This document shows, in pieces, positions 25,584-34,540 of a stretch of 64,000 bases of DNA. A program made the position numbers and the translations under genes. The stretch's first letter is position 1. The number at the start of each line of letters is the position of its first letter. Source of the DNA: Lachnoclostridium sp. An118. Lineage in GTDB: Bacteria > Bacillota > Clostridia > Lachnospirales > Lachnospiraceae. Below the pieces are notes generated by a model. It was not told the DNA's origin. It made no database searches and worked only from the letters and a program-made list of their open reading frames with translations. The stretch lies in NCBI RefSeq assembly GCF_002160985.1, contig NZ_NFLQ01000008.1, forward strand, positions 62,001 to 126,000, read 5' to 3'.

Positions 25584-27831
25584 GCTGGTTATCACATTGA
25601 AATCAGACCTGTGTGCCGGGTCCGGCTACGCCTATGCCGGGATTATCGACAGCGATGTCTGCTATGACGCATATGGGTTTCCGTACATTGCGGCAAGACG
25701 GCTGAAGGGATGCCTCAGAGAGGCGGCGGAGCTGATCGGGCTAAAGAGCCGTGAAACAGGAGAGCTTTTCGGAAACCCAGGGGAAGATGCTGTCAAAGGC
25801 ATTCATATTGACAACGCATATATAGAGAATTACGGAGAGCTGCGCAGAGATTATGAAATGCTGGAAGAAAAATACCGGAGGTATATCACGCCCCAGAGCA
25901 TACTGGCGCAGTTTACGACAGTAAAAGCGCAGACAAGGATTGAGAAGAACGGCGTTGCGAAGGATGGATCCCTTCGGTATATCCGTACAGTCAACCATTA
26001 TTCACCGTCAGATCGGGACAAGGAGATGCGGTTTTATGCCAGAGTGACGCTGCCGGAGGGCCGGGAGGAGCAGTGGCTGCAGCCGATGGAGAGGATCGCG
26101 AAGGCGCTTCGCCACATAGGAATGAACAGAAACAGAGGGCTGGGAAGCGTAAGCTGCAGGCTTCTGCCCTGTGAAGGCAGCTCTGCTGCGGGCGCAGGTC
26201 CTGTGAACGTAGAGGAAGATGGAGACTACATCCTGAAATACTGCGTCAGAAATACGGCCCCCCTGGCCATGAGCGCGGCAAGTGATCTGAAAACTGAGAA
26301 ATATATCAGCGGGCGCAGCGTTCTCGGTTTTTTTGCAGGCGCCTACCTGCGCCTGGATGGGAAAAGCGCGGAGGATGAGGAGTTCAGAGATATTTTCCTG
26401 AGGAGTAAAGTGAAGTTTGGCGGACTTTATCCTGCCGGAAAGCCGCAGGGAGAGAAAGCGGACATTTATTATCCGGCTCCCTCATACATAAACCAGCTGA
26501 AGAAGACAAAAAGATATGTAAATGTCAGCAAGAAAATCCCCCGCACAGAGGAGGAGGCAGACCGCCTTGGGGTGGAAGCGGCCTGTGCCTCAGGCAATGG
26601 AAATCAGCCTAAGAGGCTGAAGGGGAAATTTATCTGCCTTAAGGAAACGGGGCAGGGAGCGGCGAAGATCCTTGTAAAGGAGCCGGACACTGATATCGTG
26701 TATCACCATACAAAGAAGTCAAAAAAACAGAGGTCTTCAGACGGCAATCTGCTCTATACAGCCGAGGTGCTCCGGGCAGGCCAGCTATTTGCAGGTGAGA
26801 TCAGAGGCAGCGGAAGGTATATCAGGCTTCTGGCAGAGCTTCTGGAGGGAAGCACGCTTCGATTTGGCAAGTCAAAAAGCGCCCAGTACGGGACCTGTGT
26901 GCTGGCAGACAGGCCTGTGATCCTGAGGGCAAAGGGAGAGAAGAGGACATATAAGGGCGGGAACCGGATCCTGGCGGTGCTGGAGAGCGATGCGATCTTT
27001 ACCGGCCCATACGGCTATACAGTCAGGTGTGATGAGGTCAGGGAACAGATAAAAGAGAGCCTTGGCGTGAAAGAGAAAGCCTGCACAGAGACAGACGAAG
27101 AGATCTATGCGGAGATCGAGACAGGGCTTCTCTCCGGCTACTATTCCAAATGGAATCTGCAAAGGCCGGCCGTGCCGGTCGTGAAGGCGGGAAGTACCTT
27201 TGAGTTTGAGCTGGAGGAGGAGCTGTCTGTAGAAGAGGACGCCCTGTGGACAGGGGAAAATAACGGAGAGGGCTTCGGAAGGCTGCGTATTGTGGACAAC
27301 AATGCCGGGGACTGCCGCGTGGAGCTCTCGGAGGAAGAGGAGAGAACGGCAGCAGAGCCGCCGGAGCGAGCCGCCGAGCTTTTCCGACGGATCATTGTCG
27401 AAGAGGCCAGGGAGCGGCTGCTGCTCCAGGCGTCCCAGAAGAGACTGGAGCTTGCCAACCCGGCGGCTCTTGGGAGGATCATGCTGATGCTCTCGGAGAG
27501 TGTCAATGCCTGCCCGGATGATCCCCGGGGTCAGTATGAGGATTTCTCCCGGCGGATCTCCTCTATCAAATCCACTGATCCGAGAGATAAGGCAGATGGC
27601 GCCCTGCGGGAGTGGATCTGCGGCCCGGAGGGCTACGAAGGCGGCCTGAAATATGCAGAGTATGTGGAGGATTTAAGAGAGCTGTATGACGGCCTCCTCA
27701 GGGACGGACATTCGGAGGATGCGTTTGACAAAGAAATGTACAGGCTGTGGAGCACCTATCTCATGGCAGCATTTGTGCAGGAAAAATACAGTCTGAAGCA
27801 GAAGGAGGGCAGCCATGGGACAGAGAGATGA
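25564..27831 (+). CDS. csx10: RAMP protein Csx10 (Cas5-like, III-D), with long helical C-terminus
   Basis: Csx10 is the Cas5-type subunit characteristic of subtype III-D and is expected to hold the crRNA 5' handle. The N-terminal part is diagnostic: LVITLKSDLCAGSGYAYAG, DSDVCYDAYGFPYIAARRLKGCLREAAELIG and a glycine-rich NRNRGLGSV near residue 195. At 755 residues it is longer than most Csx10 proteins I know. Residues about 600-755 are almost entirely helical and charged (RRIIVEEARERLLLQ, ALGRIMLMLSES), which might represent a fused small-subunit (Cas11-like) bundle; this is inference. It overlaps cas10 by 20 bases and the Cas7 fusion gene by 17. Confidence 0.8.
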   Translation: MSGREYELVITLKSDLCAGSGYAYAGIIDSDVCYDAYGFPYIAARRLKGCLREAAELIGLKSRETGELFGNPGEDAVKGIHIDNAYIENYGELRRDYEMLEEKYRRYITPQSILAQFTTVKAQTRIEKNGVAKDGSLRYIRTVNHYSPSDRDKEMRFYARVTLPEGREEQWLQPMERIAKALRHIGMNRNRGLGSVSCRLLPCEGSSAAGAGPVNVEEDGDYILKYCVRNTAPLAMSAASDLKTEKYISGRSVLGFFAGAYLRLDGKSAEDEEFRDIFLRSKVKFGGLYPAGKPQGEKADIYYPAPSYINQLKKTKRYVNVSKKIPRTEEEADRLGVEAACASGNGNQPKRLKGKFICLKETGQGAAKILVKEPDTDIVYHHTKKSKKQRSSDGNLLYTAEVLRAGQLFAGEIRGSGRYIRLLAELLEGSTLRFGKSKSAQYGTCVLADRPVILRAKGEKRTYKGGNRILAVLESDAIFTGPYGYTVRCDEVREQIKESLGVKEKACTETDEEIYAEIETGLLSGYYSKWNLQRPAVPVVKAGSTFEFELEEELSVEEDALWTGENNGEGFGRLRIVDNNAGDCRVELSEEEERTAAEPPERAAELFRRIIVEEARERLLLQASQKRLELANPAALGRIMLMLSESVNACPDDPRGQYEDFSRRISSIKSTDPRDKADGALREWICGPEGYEGGLKYAEYVEDLRELYDGLLRDGHSEDAFDKEMYRLWSTYLMAAFVQEKYSLKQKEGSHGTER

Positions 27832-29308
27832 TTGGAACAAGAAAAAGCTGATAAAAAAATATTACAGGATCACCTTTGAGCTGACCTCTCCCCTGACTGT
27901 GGGAAACGGGGAAAGCTATGTGACAGACCGGGATATCGTCAGAGACAGCAGGGGAGTTCCCTATATTCCGGGGAGCTCGCTGGCGGGGATATACAGGAGT
28001 CTGTTCTCATCCCCGACTGACGGACTCTATTTCGGAGCGGAGCTCACATCTGAGAAGATAGAGGAGTCTTCCGCCGGAGGGAAAAACGTGCTGACAGAGA
28101 GCAGGATTGTCGTATACGATGCTCAGATGGAGATGCCTTCGCAGACAAAATATGGAAAAGAAACAGCAAAGAGAGATATGGTCGCGCTGGATGAATATAA
28201 GACGGCCATCCCGGGGGCAAAGTTTGATTTTGAGGTTCTGGAGCCGGGCGTAAGGTTCGTCACATATATCGAACAGAATATGGACAGCCCGGATCAGCAG
28301 TATGTGATCAATGAGATCGCCCATGCCTGGATGCGGGGACGGATTGCCGTCGGCGCAAAGACAGAGAGAGGCTACGGACACACAAAGGGCATCAGGGCGG
28401 AGTCGGCGATGTATGAGCTTGACAATGCGGAGCAGCTGGAGGACTGGCTTGCCTTTGACATGTATGCGGATGAATGGGAAGGCGGCTGCACAGCGGTGGA
28501 TTGCGACGACAGCTGTCTTGGTGCGGCGGAGCCATCCTCCCCGGAATATGACAGGATAAAAGGCGCCTGCCTTGCCATGAAGATTTTTCTGGCAGAGGAG
28601 GAGAAGCGCACAGTCAGGCTGCGTCTTGCCCAGCGGGGCGGAATTTCGATACGCCAGTATACAACGAATGTGGACGAGGAGGATTACCGGCAGCTCACGA
28701 CCAGACCGGTCTCCGGTGAAGAGCGTGAGAATGGAGCAGAGGGGACGCCGGTTGTTCCCGGCACATCCTGGGCGGGAGCCTTCCGCGCCCAGATGGGACG
28801 GCTGGATCCCGGGTTCGGGAAGGGACAGCCGTCTGCGGAGCTGTTCTTTGGCAAGGCCAGGGGACAGCGGCAGGAAAAGAGCGGCAAGAGCCGGATCGGA
28901 TTTTCAGAGAGCCGGATCACCGGGGGCAAATGGGTTGCGTATACCCGAAATGCCATTGACCGGTTTACCGGAGGAACCGTAGAGGGAGCGCTTTACTCAG
29001 AAAAGACATATTACAACGGGGAGACGGAGCTGACCATCACCTGTGATTTCAGTGACAGGGGAGAGGGAAAGGTCGAGGAACAAGACAGAAGACATCTGGC
29101 CAGGGTGCTGTCCGCCGCAGTTCTGGATCTGGACGCCGGCTATATGGCAGTCGGCGGACTGACAGCAGTGGGAAGAGGAATGTTCCGCGTGGAGCAGATC
29201 GCTGTGGATGAAAAGCTGATCTTGGACAGAAAGGCCGGACAGAGCCCGGAGCCAGAGGAAGTCTTCGCCGAGCTTGTGAAGGCGATAGCAGGGGAGGAGG
29301 AAAGGTAA
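27815..29308 (+). CDS. fused double Cas7 (Csm3-like) RAMP protein
   Basis: The 497-residue protein contains two Csm3/Cas7-like RAMP domains in one chain. Domain 1 (about 15-195) has ITFELTSPLTVGNG, GVPYIPGSSLAGIYRSLF and the glycine-rich loop GRIAVGAKTERGYGH. Domain 2 (about 255-480) has VRLRLAQRGG, VVPGTSWAGAFRAQM, the thumb-like YTRNAIDRFTGGTVEGALYS and GYMAVGGLTAVGRGMF. In type III backbones Cas7 subunits coat the crRNA and cut target RNA at 6-nt steps; a fusion provides two adjacent backbone units. An Asp-rich turn before the first PGSSL motif could be catalytic. It is abutted directly by csx19. Confidence 0.85.
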   Translation: MGQRDDWNKKKLIKKYYRITFELTSPLTVGNGESYVTDRDIVRDSRGVPYIPGSSLAGIYRSLFSSPTDGLYFGAELTSEKIEESSAGGKNVLTESRIVVYDAQMEMPSQTKYGKETAKRDMVALDEYKTAIPGAKFDFEVLEPGVRFVTYIEQNMDSPDQQYVINEIAHAWMRGRIAVGAKTERGYGHTKGIRAESAMYELDNAEQLEDWLAFDMYADEWEGGCTAVDCDDSCLGAAEPSSPEYDRIKGACLAMKIFLAEEEKRTVRLRLAQRGGISIRQYTTNVDEEDYRQLTTRPVSGEERENGAEGTPVVPGTSWAGAFRAQMGRLDPGFGKGQPSAELFFGKARGQRQEKSGKSRIGFSESRITGGKWVAYTRNAIDRFTGGTVEGALYSEKTYYNGETELTITCDFSDRGEGKVEEQDRRHLARVLSAAVLDLDAGYMAVGGLTAVGRGMFRVEQIAVDEKLILDRKAGQSPEPEEVFAELVKAIAGEEER

Positions 29309-29872
29309 ATGAGCGTGGAGATAAAGAAATACGGCCCGGGCGACGAGGAGATGTTCTGTGCTGATTTCGACAGCAAAGTGCTTGCGGGACAGGACGCCGC
29401 GGCCGGTACAAGGTATATATTTGTCATGACAACCGAGGAAATCGGCTTCTGTGAGGCCCAAAGAGAGTCCTTTGACAGAAAGGAGCTTTTTGACAGTGGA
29501 CTGGAGATCCGGATCTTTGACGAAAAAAGCGAGGCAAAGTGGTTCCGCACAGGCATAGACAGACCGTTCCGCTTCCGCAAGAGGCGGGACGGCGAGGAGA
29601 CAGAAAAAGACAGGCTTCATCACTGGGATGAGTCCCAGTATCTGGATATTGACACGCAAAGAACAGAGGATGCGAGGAAAAGCGGAGCGCTTGAGGCTGG
29701 CTGTGTCTATGCCACAGGCGGAGGCAAATATCCTCTGCCCATAGAAGCGGGGACTGACGCAAAGATACGGATAAGAAATTATCTCGGGGAGGATCCGGAC
29801 ACCGGTGAGCTGTACGTGGAGGACTGGCGGCTGGCCGGATTTGGCGAATGGAAGGACGACAGGGAGGTGTAA
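29309..29872 (+). CDS. csx19: CRISPR-associated protein Csx19
   Basis: This 187-residue protein fits Csx19 (TIGR03984 family), a III-D component of unclear function. Recognisable parts are the mid-region EIRIFDEKSEAKWFRTG, HHWDESQYLD, a GCVYATGGGKYPLPI stretch and a C-terminal IRIRNYL followed by LYVEDWRLAGF. The gene begins at the base after the stop of the Cas7 fusion gene and is followed two bases later by the TIGR03986 gene, so it is made as part of the effector operon. Csx19 might be a small subunit or accessory factor of the complex. Confidence 0.75.
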   Translation: MSVEIKKYGPGDEEMFCADFDSKVLAGQDAAAGTRYIFVMTTEEIGFCEAQRESFDRKELFDSGLEIRIFDEKSEAKWFRTGIDRPFRFRKRRDGEETEKDRLHHWDESQYLDIDTQRTEDARKSGALEAGCVYATGGGKYPLPIEAGTDAKIRIRNYLGEDPDTGELYVEDWRLAGFGEWKDDREV

Positions 29873-29874
29873 CA

Positions 29875-32205
29875 ATGCAGAGGTTCATAAATCCATATAA
29901 TTTTATATCACTCTCAGATAAGCCCCAGCGGCAGCAGGAGGCTGAGGGACAAAAGTACACCGGCTCTGTCACATACAGGCTGCGCACCCGCTCCAGCCTT
30001 TTTATACCAAACACCAGCAGCAACAAAGCCTTTTCCTACACTCCTGACAAGGAGGATGATCCGAGAAACGAGCACGGGCTGTATGACTTTTTCTCCTATG
30101 AGATCCTCGACCCGGACAAGGTGTATGACGGGCAGTATTTTGAGCCTGTCATTCCGGGAAGCGAGGTCCGGGGGATGCTCCGGAGCATCTACGAGACACT
30201 GACCAATTCCTGCCTGCCTGTGATGGACGGAGAAAAGAGGATCGGGAAAAGGACTGTGGAGCATTTTAAGCCCGCAGTGCTGAAGTGGGAGCACGGCCAT
30301 ATCTATCTGCATGATGTGCTGGATAAAAGGGGCAGGCCAAAGGGGGAGGCTCTGTACAGGGACCGGTCGGATTTCTCCGACAAAAAGCATCTTTCCTGTC
30401 AGATACGGGACGGTATGAAGGTGAGCTTCTCGCTGGCTAAAAAGGAAAGTGGCAATGCCTTTGCCAAACCGGATGTGGAGGAGATCTCGGAGACGCCGGG
30501 GAAATATCCTCATGAAGGGTATATCCTGAAGGGGAACCAGGGGAAAAAGCACAGCCCGGAGATCGTGCCGAACAAGAACAGTAAATGCGGTTCATGCGTG
30601 ATGCGCCAGAGGGGAAAATGTCCGGGAAACAGGGACAGCAAAGTGGAGCACTGCTTTCTGGCTGAAAAGCACTGCGCCCATGTGTTCTATATACCACCCG
30701 ACACAGACAGTTCTTTCCGCCTGAACACGGCAAGCAGGGAGACGCTGCGCCTCGTGCTGGAGCAGTATATGAAGGAGGATCCGGATTCCTACAGGGAGTA
30801 TGAGATCTCCTATAAGGAGTTTATGGCAGGCAGAGCGGACGGCCTTCCCGTATATTATTCCAGGCTGGATGACACGGACTATGTCATGCTCTCTCCCGCC
30901 TGCATTACGAGAGAGGTCTATAAAAATACAGTAAATACACTGGTAGATGAATACAGAAGGTGCAATTCCAGGGAGAGAAAGCTGTGCCCCGCGTGCCGGC
31001 TCTTTGGTATTGTGAATTCCGATGTCGCGCAAGGCAGCAGGATCCGGTTCTCGGATCTGCACCCGTCTGCGAAAAGAGATTGTCGGGAATACTATGACAA
31101 AAAGCTGCTGACGCTGGATCCGCTGGCGGTTCCCCACCCGGAAAACACAGAGTTCTATCTCAAAAAACCGGAAGCAAAGCCAATTGATCCGGACGGAGAG
31201 GTATGGTTCTGGACCTATGACTACTACACGGTGAAAAACAGGAACAACCAGGTCATTGTCAAGTCGTACCAGCCTCAGATATCAGGCAGAAAGTTTTACT
31301 GGAATAATTTGACCCCGGTGAGAGACTGTGGGAAGAAGACGGCTCTTAACAGAACAGTGAGGACAGTCCGCCCGGGAGTGGAATTTACAGGAACCATATA
31401 TTTTGATGGTATCAGTAAAAGACAGCTGGATCAGCTGCTCTATATCCTGATGTATACGTCCGATGGAAAACACGGGTACAAGCTGGGAACCGGTAAGCCG
31501 CTCGGCCTTGGAAGCGTGGAGCTGTCTATAGATAATGCACGGGACGTCTCAATCCGCATGTTTGACGAGAAGGGCTATCACTGCACGCACATGGATGATC
31601 TGGAAAAGATCCATCAAAGTACCTTTGAGGAGCTTGGAATGGATACCAGGACGGAGAAGCCCTTTGAGCTGATCACAAGATACCTCAGGGCCGAGGAGAT
31701 GGCATGCATCCACTATCCGAGAACAGGCGATAAGGAGGACGAAGAGGGCTTCCAATGGTTTATGAAGAATAAGGTGTATCATAAGTATGATAAAAAGACA
31801 AGACAAGTTGGCTTTGTGGACCCAGGAGGAGTTGCGGCGGCCAGAATTCAGATGGAGGTAAAAACCAGCCTGCCCACACTGGATGGAGGCGAGGTGCCCT
31901 GGCTTCCGTCTGATCCTCAGGCGGTGAGTGAAAAAAAGCCGGATAAAGGCAGAAATGACAACAGGAAGAAGGAAAAGGATCGTACTGCATGGGAGCCAAA
32001 GAAAACCTATAGAGTGCGGATTACCTCTCAGAGCCGACCGGCAAGAAATGAATATTTCTATGAGTATGATATAGAAGTTCTGAGTGAACCGGCTCTAAAC
32101 AAGAAAAGTAATATTATTACTGCAAAGAAGAAAATATTTCTGAAGCCGGGTGATGAGGTGGAAGCAGTGAAGTTTAAAGATGGGATTTTTAACCTGAAGC
32201 GATAG
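29875..32205 (+). CDS. TIGR03986-type CRISPR RAMP protein (large Cas7-like)
   Basis: The 776-residue protein opens with MQRFINPYNFISL, the hallmark of the TIGR03986 RAMP family of type III-D loci. It has FEPVIPGSEVRGMLRSIYET as first RAMP motif, cysteine clusters that could hold zinc (CGSCVMRQRGKC with later HCF and HC, about 240-265; CPACRLFG near 370), and a second RAMP core with GTGKPLGLGSVEL. The last 150 residues are a charged linker followed by a small beta domain. The start at 29875 is chosen for AGGGAGGTGTAAC upstream and for the family N-terminus. It closes the effector operon. Confidence 0.82.
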   Translation: MQRFINPYNFISLSDKPQRQQEAEGQKYTGSVTYRLRTRSSLFIPNTSSNKAFSYTPDKEDDPRNEHGLYDFFSYEILDPDKVYDGQYFEPVIPGSEVRGMLRSIYETLTNSCLPVMDGEKRIGKRTVEHFKPAVLKWEHGHIYLHDVLDKRGRPKGEALYRDRSDFSDKKHLSCQIRDGMKVSFSLAKKESGNAFAKPDVEEISETPGKYPHEGYILKGNQGKKHSPEIVPNKNSKCGSCVMRQRGKCPGNRDSKVEHCFLAEKHCAHVFYIPPDTDSSFRLNTASRETLRLVLEQYMKEDPDSYREYEISYKEFMAGRADGLPVYYSRLDDTDYVMLSPACITREVYKNTVNTLVDEYRRCNSRERKLCPACRLFGIVNSDVAQGSRIRFSDLHPSAKRDCREYYDKKLLTLDPLAVPHPENTEFYLKKPEAKPIDPDGEVWFWTYDYYTVKNRNNQVIVKSYQPQISGRKFYWNNLTPVRDCGKKTALNRTVRTVRPGVEFTGTIYFDGISKRQLDQLLYILMYTSDGKHGYKLGTGKPLGLGSVELSIDNARDVSIRMFDEKGYHCTHMDDLEKIHQSTFEELGMDTRTEKPFELITRYLRAEEMACIHYPRTGDKEDEEGFQWFMKNKVYHKYDKKTRQVGFVDPGGVAAARIQMEVKTSLPTLDGGEVPWLPSDPQAVSEKKPDKGRNDNRKKEKDRTAWEPKKTYRVRITSQSRPARNEYFYEYDIEVLSEPALNKKSNIITAKKKIFLKPGDEVEAVKFKDGIFNLKR

Positions 32206-32223
32206 TGCAGCTATAGATGTATG

Positions 32224-32263
32224 TGGTTTGGCAGCAGGCCATTTCTGGCCTGCCGGCAAACCA
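32224..32263. other. strong hairpin between the effector operon and leader 1
   Basis: TGGTTTG (32224-32230) pairs with CAAACCA (32257-32263) and GCAGGCCA (32234-32241) with TGGCCTGC (32246-32253) around a TTTC loop. No U-tract follows, so it is not a plain intrinsic terminator; it may end or stabilise the effector mRNA. Confidence 0.5.
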
Positions 32264-32330
32264 TCATACAAGGCATTGAAATGTGCGTAAAGAAACAAAA
32301 GGGGAGCTGACTTTCCGGAAAGCGAAGAGG

Positions 32331-32493
32331 TATAATACCTGTAAGGAGGCAGCGCAAAAGCAACTGCAAATATGAACAAATTGTAAACATGCCAAAAAAT
32401 GTTGGAAAAACAGTTGATATCAGAATATTCTGATAAATACCTGCAAAAATGAGCCCGGGAAGCCAGTGTTTATGCGGGTTTTAGAAGGGTACT
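32331..32493 (+). promoter_or_regulatory. CRISPR leader of array 1
   Basis: The region from a TATAAT (32331-32336) to the first repeat is nearly the same as the regions before arrays 2 and 3, including TATGAACAAATTGTAAACAT and a final TGTTTATGCGGG-type stretch and TACT before the first repeat. It holds a perfect 18-base palindrome at 32418-32435. Position and conservation mark it as the promoter-bearing leader, so the array is transcribed rightward and grows at its left end. Confidence 0.8.
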
Positions 32494-32890
32494 GTAGAAA
32501 TGAAAGAAGCCCGTTTAGGGCGTTGACACGTTTTTTCAGGATAACGTTTTTTCATAGTTTTACTCAGTAGAAATGAAAGAAGCCCGTTTAGGGCGTTGAC
32601 ACACAGGAGCAACCTCAACGGGTTCCTCTACTGTTTCCGTAGAAATGAAAGAAGCCCGTTTAGGGCGTTGACACACAGGAGCAACCTCAACGGGTTCCTC
32701 TACTGTTTCCGTAGAAATGAAAGAAGCCCGTTTAGGGCGTTGACACCAATCTGTACGCCTCTATCAGTCGCAATACTGCCCCGTAGAAATGAAAGAAGCC
32801 CGTTTAGGGCGTTGACACACCCCTTTATGTAAGGTTCTAGTTGCAGCTAGGACCGTAGAAATGAGAAGAGCCCGTCCAGGGCGTTGTATT
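32494..32890 (+). CRISPR. CRISPR array 1 (6 repeats, 5 spacers)
   Basis: Repeats are 36 bases, beginning GTAGAAATGAAAGAAGCCCG and ending GGGCGTTGACAC. They start at 32494, 32567, 32639, 32711, 32783 and 32855; the last is degenerate (GAGAAGAGCCCGTCC, then TTGTATT). Spacers are 37, 36, 36, 36 and 36 bases. Spacers 2 and 3 are identical. The GCCC-GTTTA-GGGC hairpin followed by GTTGACAC predicts an eight-base crRNA handle after Cas6 cutting. Confidence 0.97.
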
Positions 32891-32971
32891 GCCAGCTCTT
32901 CACAGCATGCAGAGCGGAGAGGAGGCGCAGGATGAAAGCAATGCATAATCATTATTCTAAGGAGGTAATAT

Positions 32972-34540
32972 ATGAAACAGGAACTGATTACTATGACAGA
33001 GAAGTGGAAGGGATTAGAGCGAAAGACCGTAAAGCAGAGGGAAAAGGCTGATAATTTTTATGAGACAAAGCTCATGAAGCTTATCGAAGAAGAATTTGTA
33101 GCAAACAATAGCGAAAAGGTCTATGAGAAAGTTGAATATTTGATCATGTCCGTGGGGACGTCATACGAACCGCTTGTGCTGGATATCCAATTATTGCAGC
33201 CCAGGCGGATTCTTTTTCTCTATACAGAGACAACGGAGAGTGTCTTGAACAAGATAGCGAAATACTGCCAGCTGGATCCGGTGCGCTATTCCAAAAGACA
33301 GGTCAATGAGACGGACCCGCTGGATGTCTACAGGGAAATCAAAGCCGCGTATTTAAAGTGGAATCGTCCGGACAAGCTGTACATCGACTTTACAGGCGGC
33401 ACAAAGGCCATGTCCGCAGCAGCTGCGATGGCGGGCTCGGTTATCAAGGTTCAGCTTGTTTATATCGGATCTGAGCAGTATCTCACAGATTTCAGGAAGC
33501 CGGAGCCGGGCTCAGAGAGACTGTACTATATTTCCAATCCAATAGAGATATTTGGAGACCTGGAGATAGAGAAGGCGTTAGAGCTGTTCGACAAATATAA
33601 TTATGCGGGAGCCAGAGAAAAGCTGAGAGAGCTGAAGGAAACAGTGCCCGCCCCCGATATCAGGCAGCAGCTTTCATTTGTACATGATCTTGCAATGGTT
33701 TATGAATATTGGGATGCGCTGGAGTTTCCGCAGGCTTACAAGGCGATGTGTTCATTGACAAAGGATTTGGAGCGGGATTCCCGGCTCAACCCTGACTTCC
33801 TTATGATGGATTTCCTGCCGGCGCTGAAGAGACAGGAGGCAGTGCTGAAGCAGCTTGATGAGTTGTCCGGTTTGCTGAAAGAAAAGAAGAATATGGACAT
33901 TTTAAGGGGAACAGAATATATTGTCCCGCTTATGTTTACGATGTATGAAAACGCTGAAATCCGGAGAAAGCAGAAGAAGTACGATATGGCTACATTGCTG
34001 CTGTACAGGCTTCTGGAAATGATAGAGCAGAGACGACTGGCTGTCTACAACCTTTATATTTCTCAGATGAATTACAGGGACATTATTTATAATACGGAGC
34101 GCTGCCCCGAGATGGAGGGAAAAGACGCCGATGAAAGAAAGCGGTTGCTGGAGAAGACGGTGTACGATATCAGGCGGCAGCTTTTCAAGAGAAATGTCAA
34201 TCGCTATCTTCTGGATCAGATATCACTTCTGGAGGGCTTTATCCTTCTTCTGGCGCTGAATGACGAGATATCGGAGGCGAGAGCCGGACAGCCAATTGAT
34301 AAGCTCAGGAGTGTCCGCTCCATGGTGTATTTGCGGAACAACAGTATTTTCGCACATGGGCTGGGGCCGGTATCGGAAGAGGATTTTCTGAAATTCAGAG
34401 GCTTTGTGCTTGAAATATTCAGGGAGTTCTGCGAGGTTGAGAAGATTGACTTTGACAGCTATTCCCGGGATATGGAGTGGCTGGATCCGCTGCACTCGAA
34501 GAATTATGTGCGTATGGAGGAGGCGGAGCCATGGCGGTGA
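32972..34540 (+). CDS. CARF-HEPN ribonuclease, TIGR02710-like (Csm6/Csx1 type)
   Basis: A 522-residue accessory ribonuclease of the Csm6/Csx1 type. The N-terminal CARF domain has the first strand and loop LIMSVGTSYEP (58-67) and the second ligand loop DFTGGTKAMSAAAAMAG (139-155), which bind cyclic oligoadenylate in this family. A helical middle follows. The C-terminal HEPN domain has RNNSIFAHG with R455 and H462 (R-X6-H), the RNA-cutting pair. It should be activated by the Cas10 product. AAGGAGGTAATAT precedes the start. It is first in an operon with cas1, cas2 and the RT-primase, and its stop overlaps the cas1 start by ten bases. Confidence 0.88.
   Translation: MKQELITMTEKWKGLERKTVKQREKADNFYETKLMKLIEEEFVANNSEKVYEKVEYLIMSVGTSYEPLVLDIQLLQPRRILFLYTETTESVLNKIAKYCQLDPVRYSKRQVNETDPLDVYREIKAAYLKWNRPDKLYIDFTGGTKAMSAAAAMAGSVIKVQLVYIGSEQYLTDFRKPEPGSERLYYISNPIEIFGDLEIEKALELFDKYNYAGAREKLRELKETVPAPDIRQQLSFVHDLAMVYEYWDALEFPQAYKAMCSLTKDLERDSRLNPDFLMMDFLPALKRQEAVLKQLDELSGLLKEKKNMDILRGTEYIVPLMFTMYENAEIRRKQKKYDMATLLLYRLLEMIEQRRLAVYNLYISQMNYRDIIYNTERCPEMEGKDADERKRLLEKTVYDIRRQLFKRNVNRYLLDQISLLEGFILLLALNDEISEARAGQPIDKLRSVRSMVYLRNNSIFAHGLGPVSEEDFLKFRGFVLEIFREFCEVEKIDFDSYSRDMEWLDPLHSKNYVRMEEAEPWR

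Noticed and set aside
32596-32832. Open frame with a repeated peptide across array 1
   Set aside because: It consists of CRISPR repeats and the duplicated spacer read as protein; it has no ribosome binding site.
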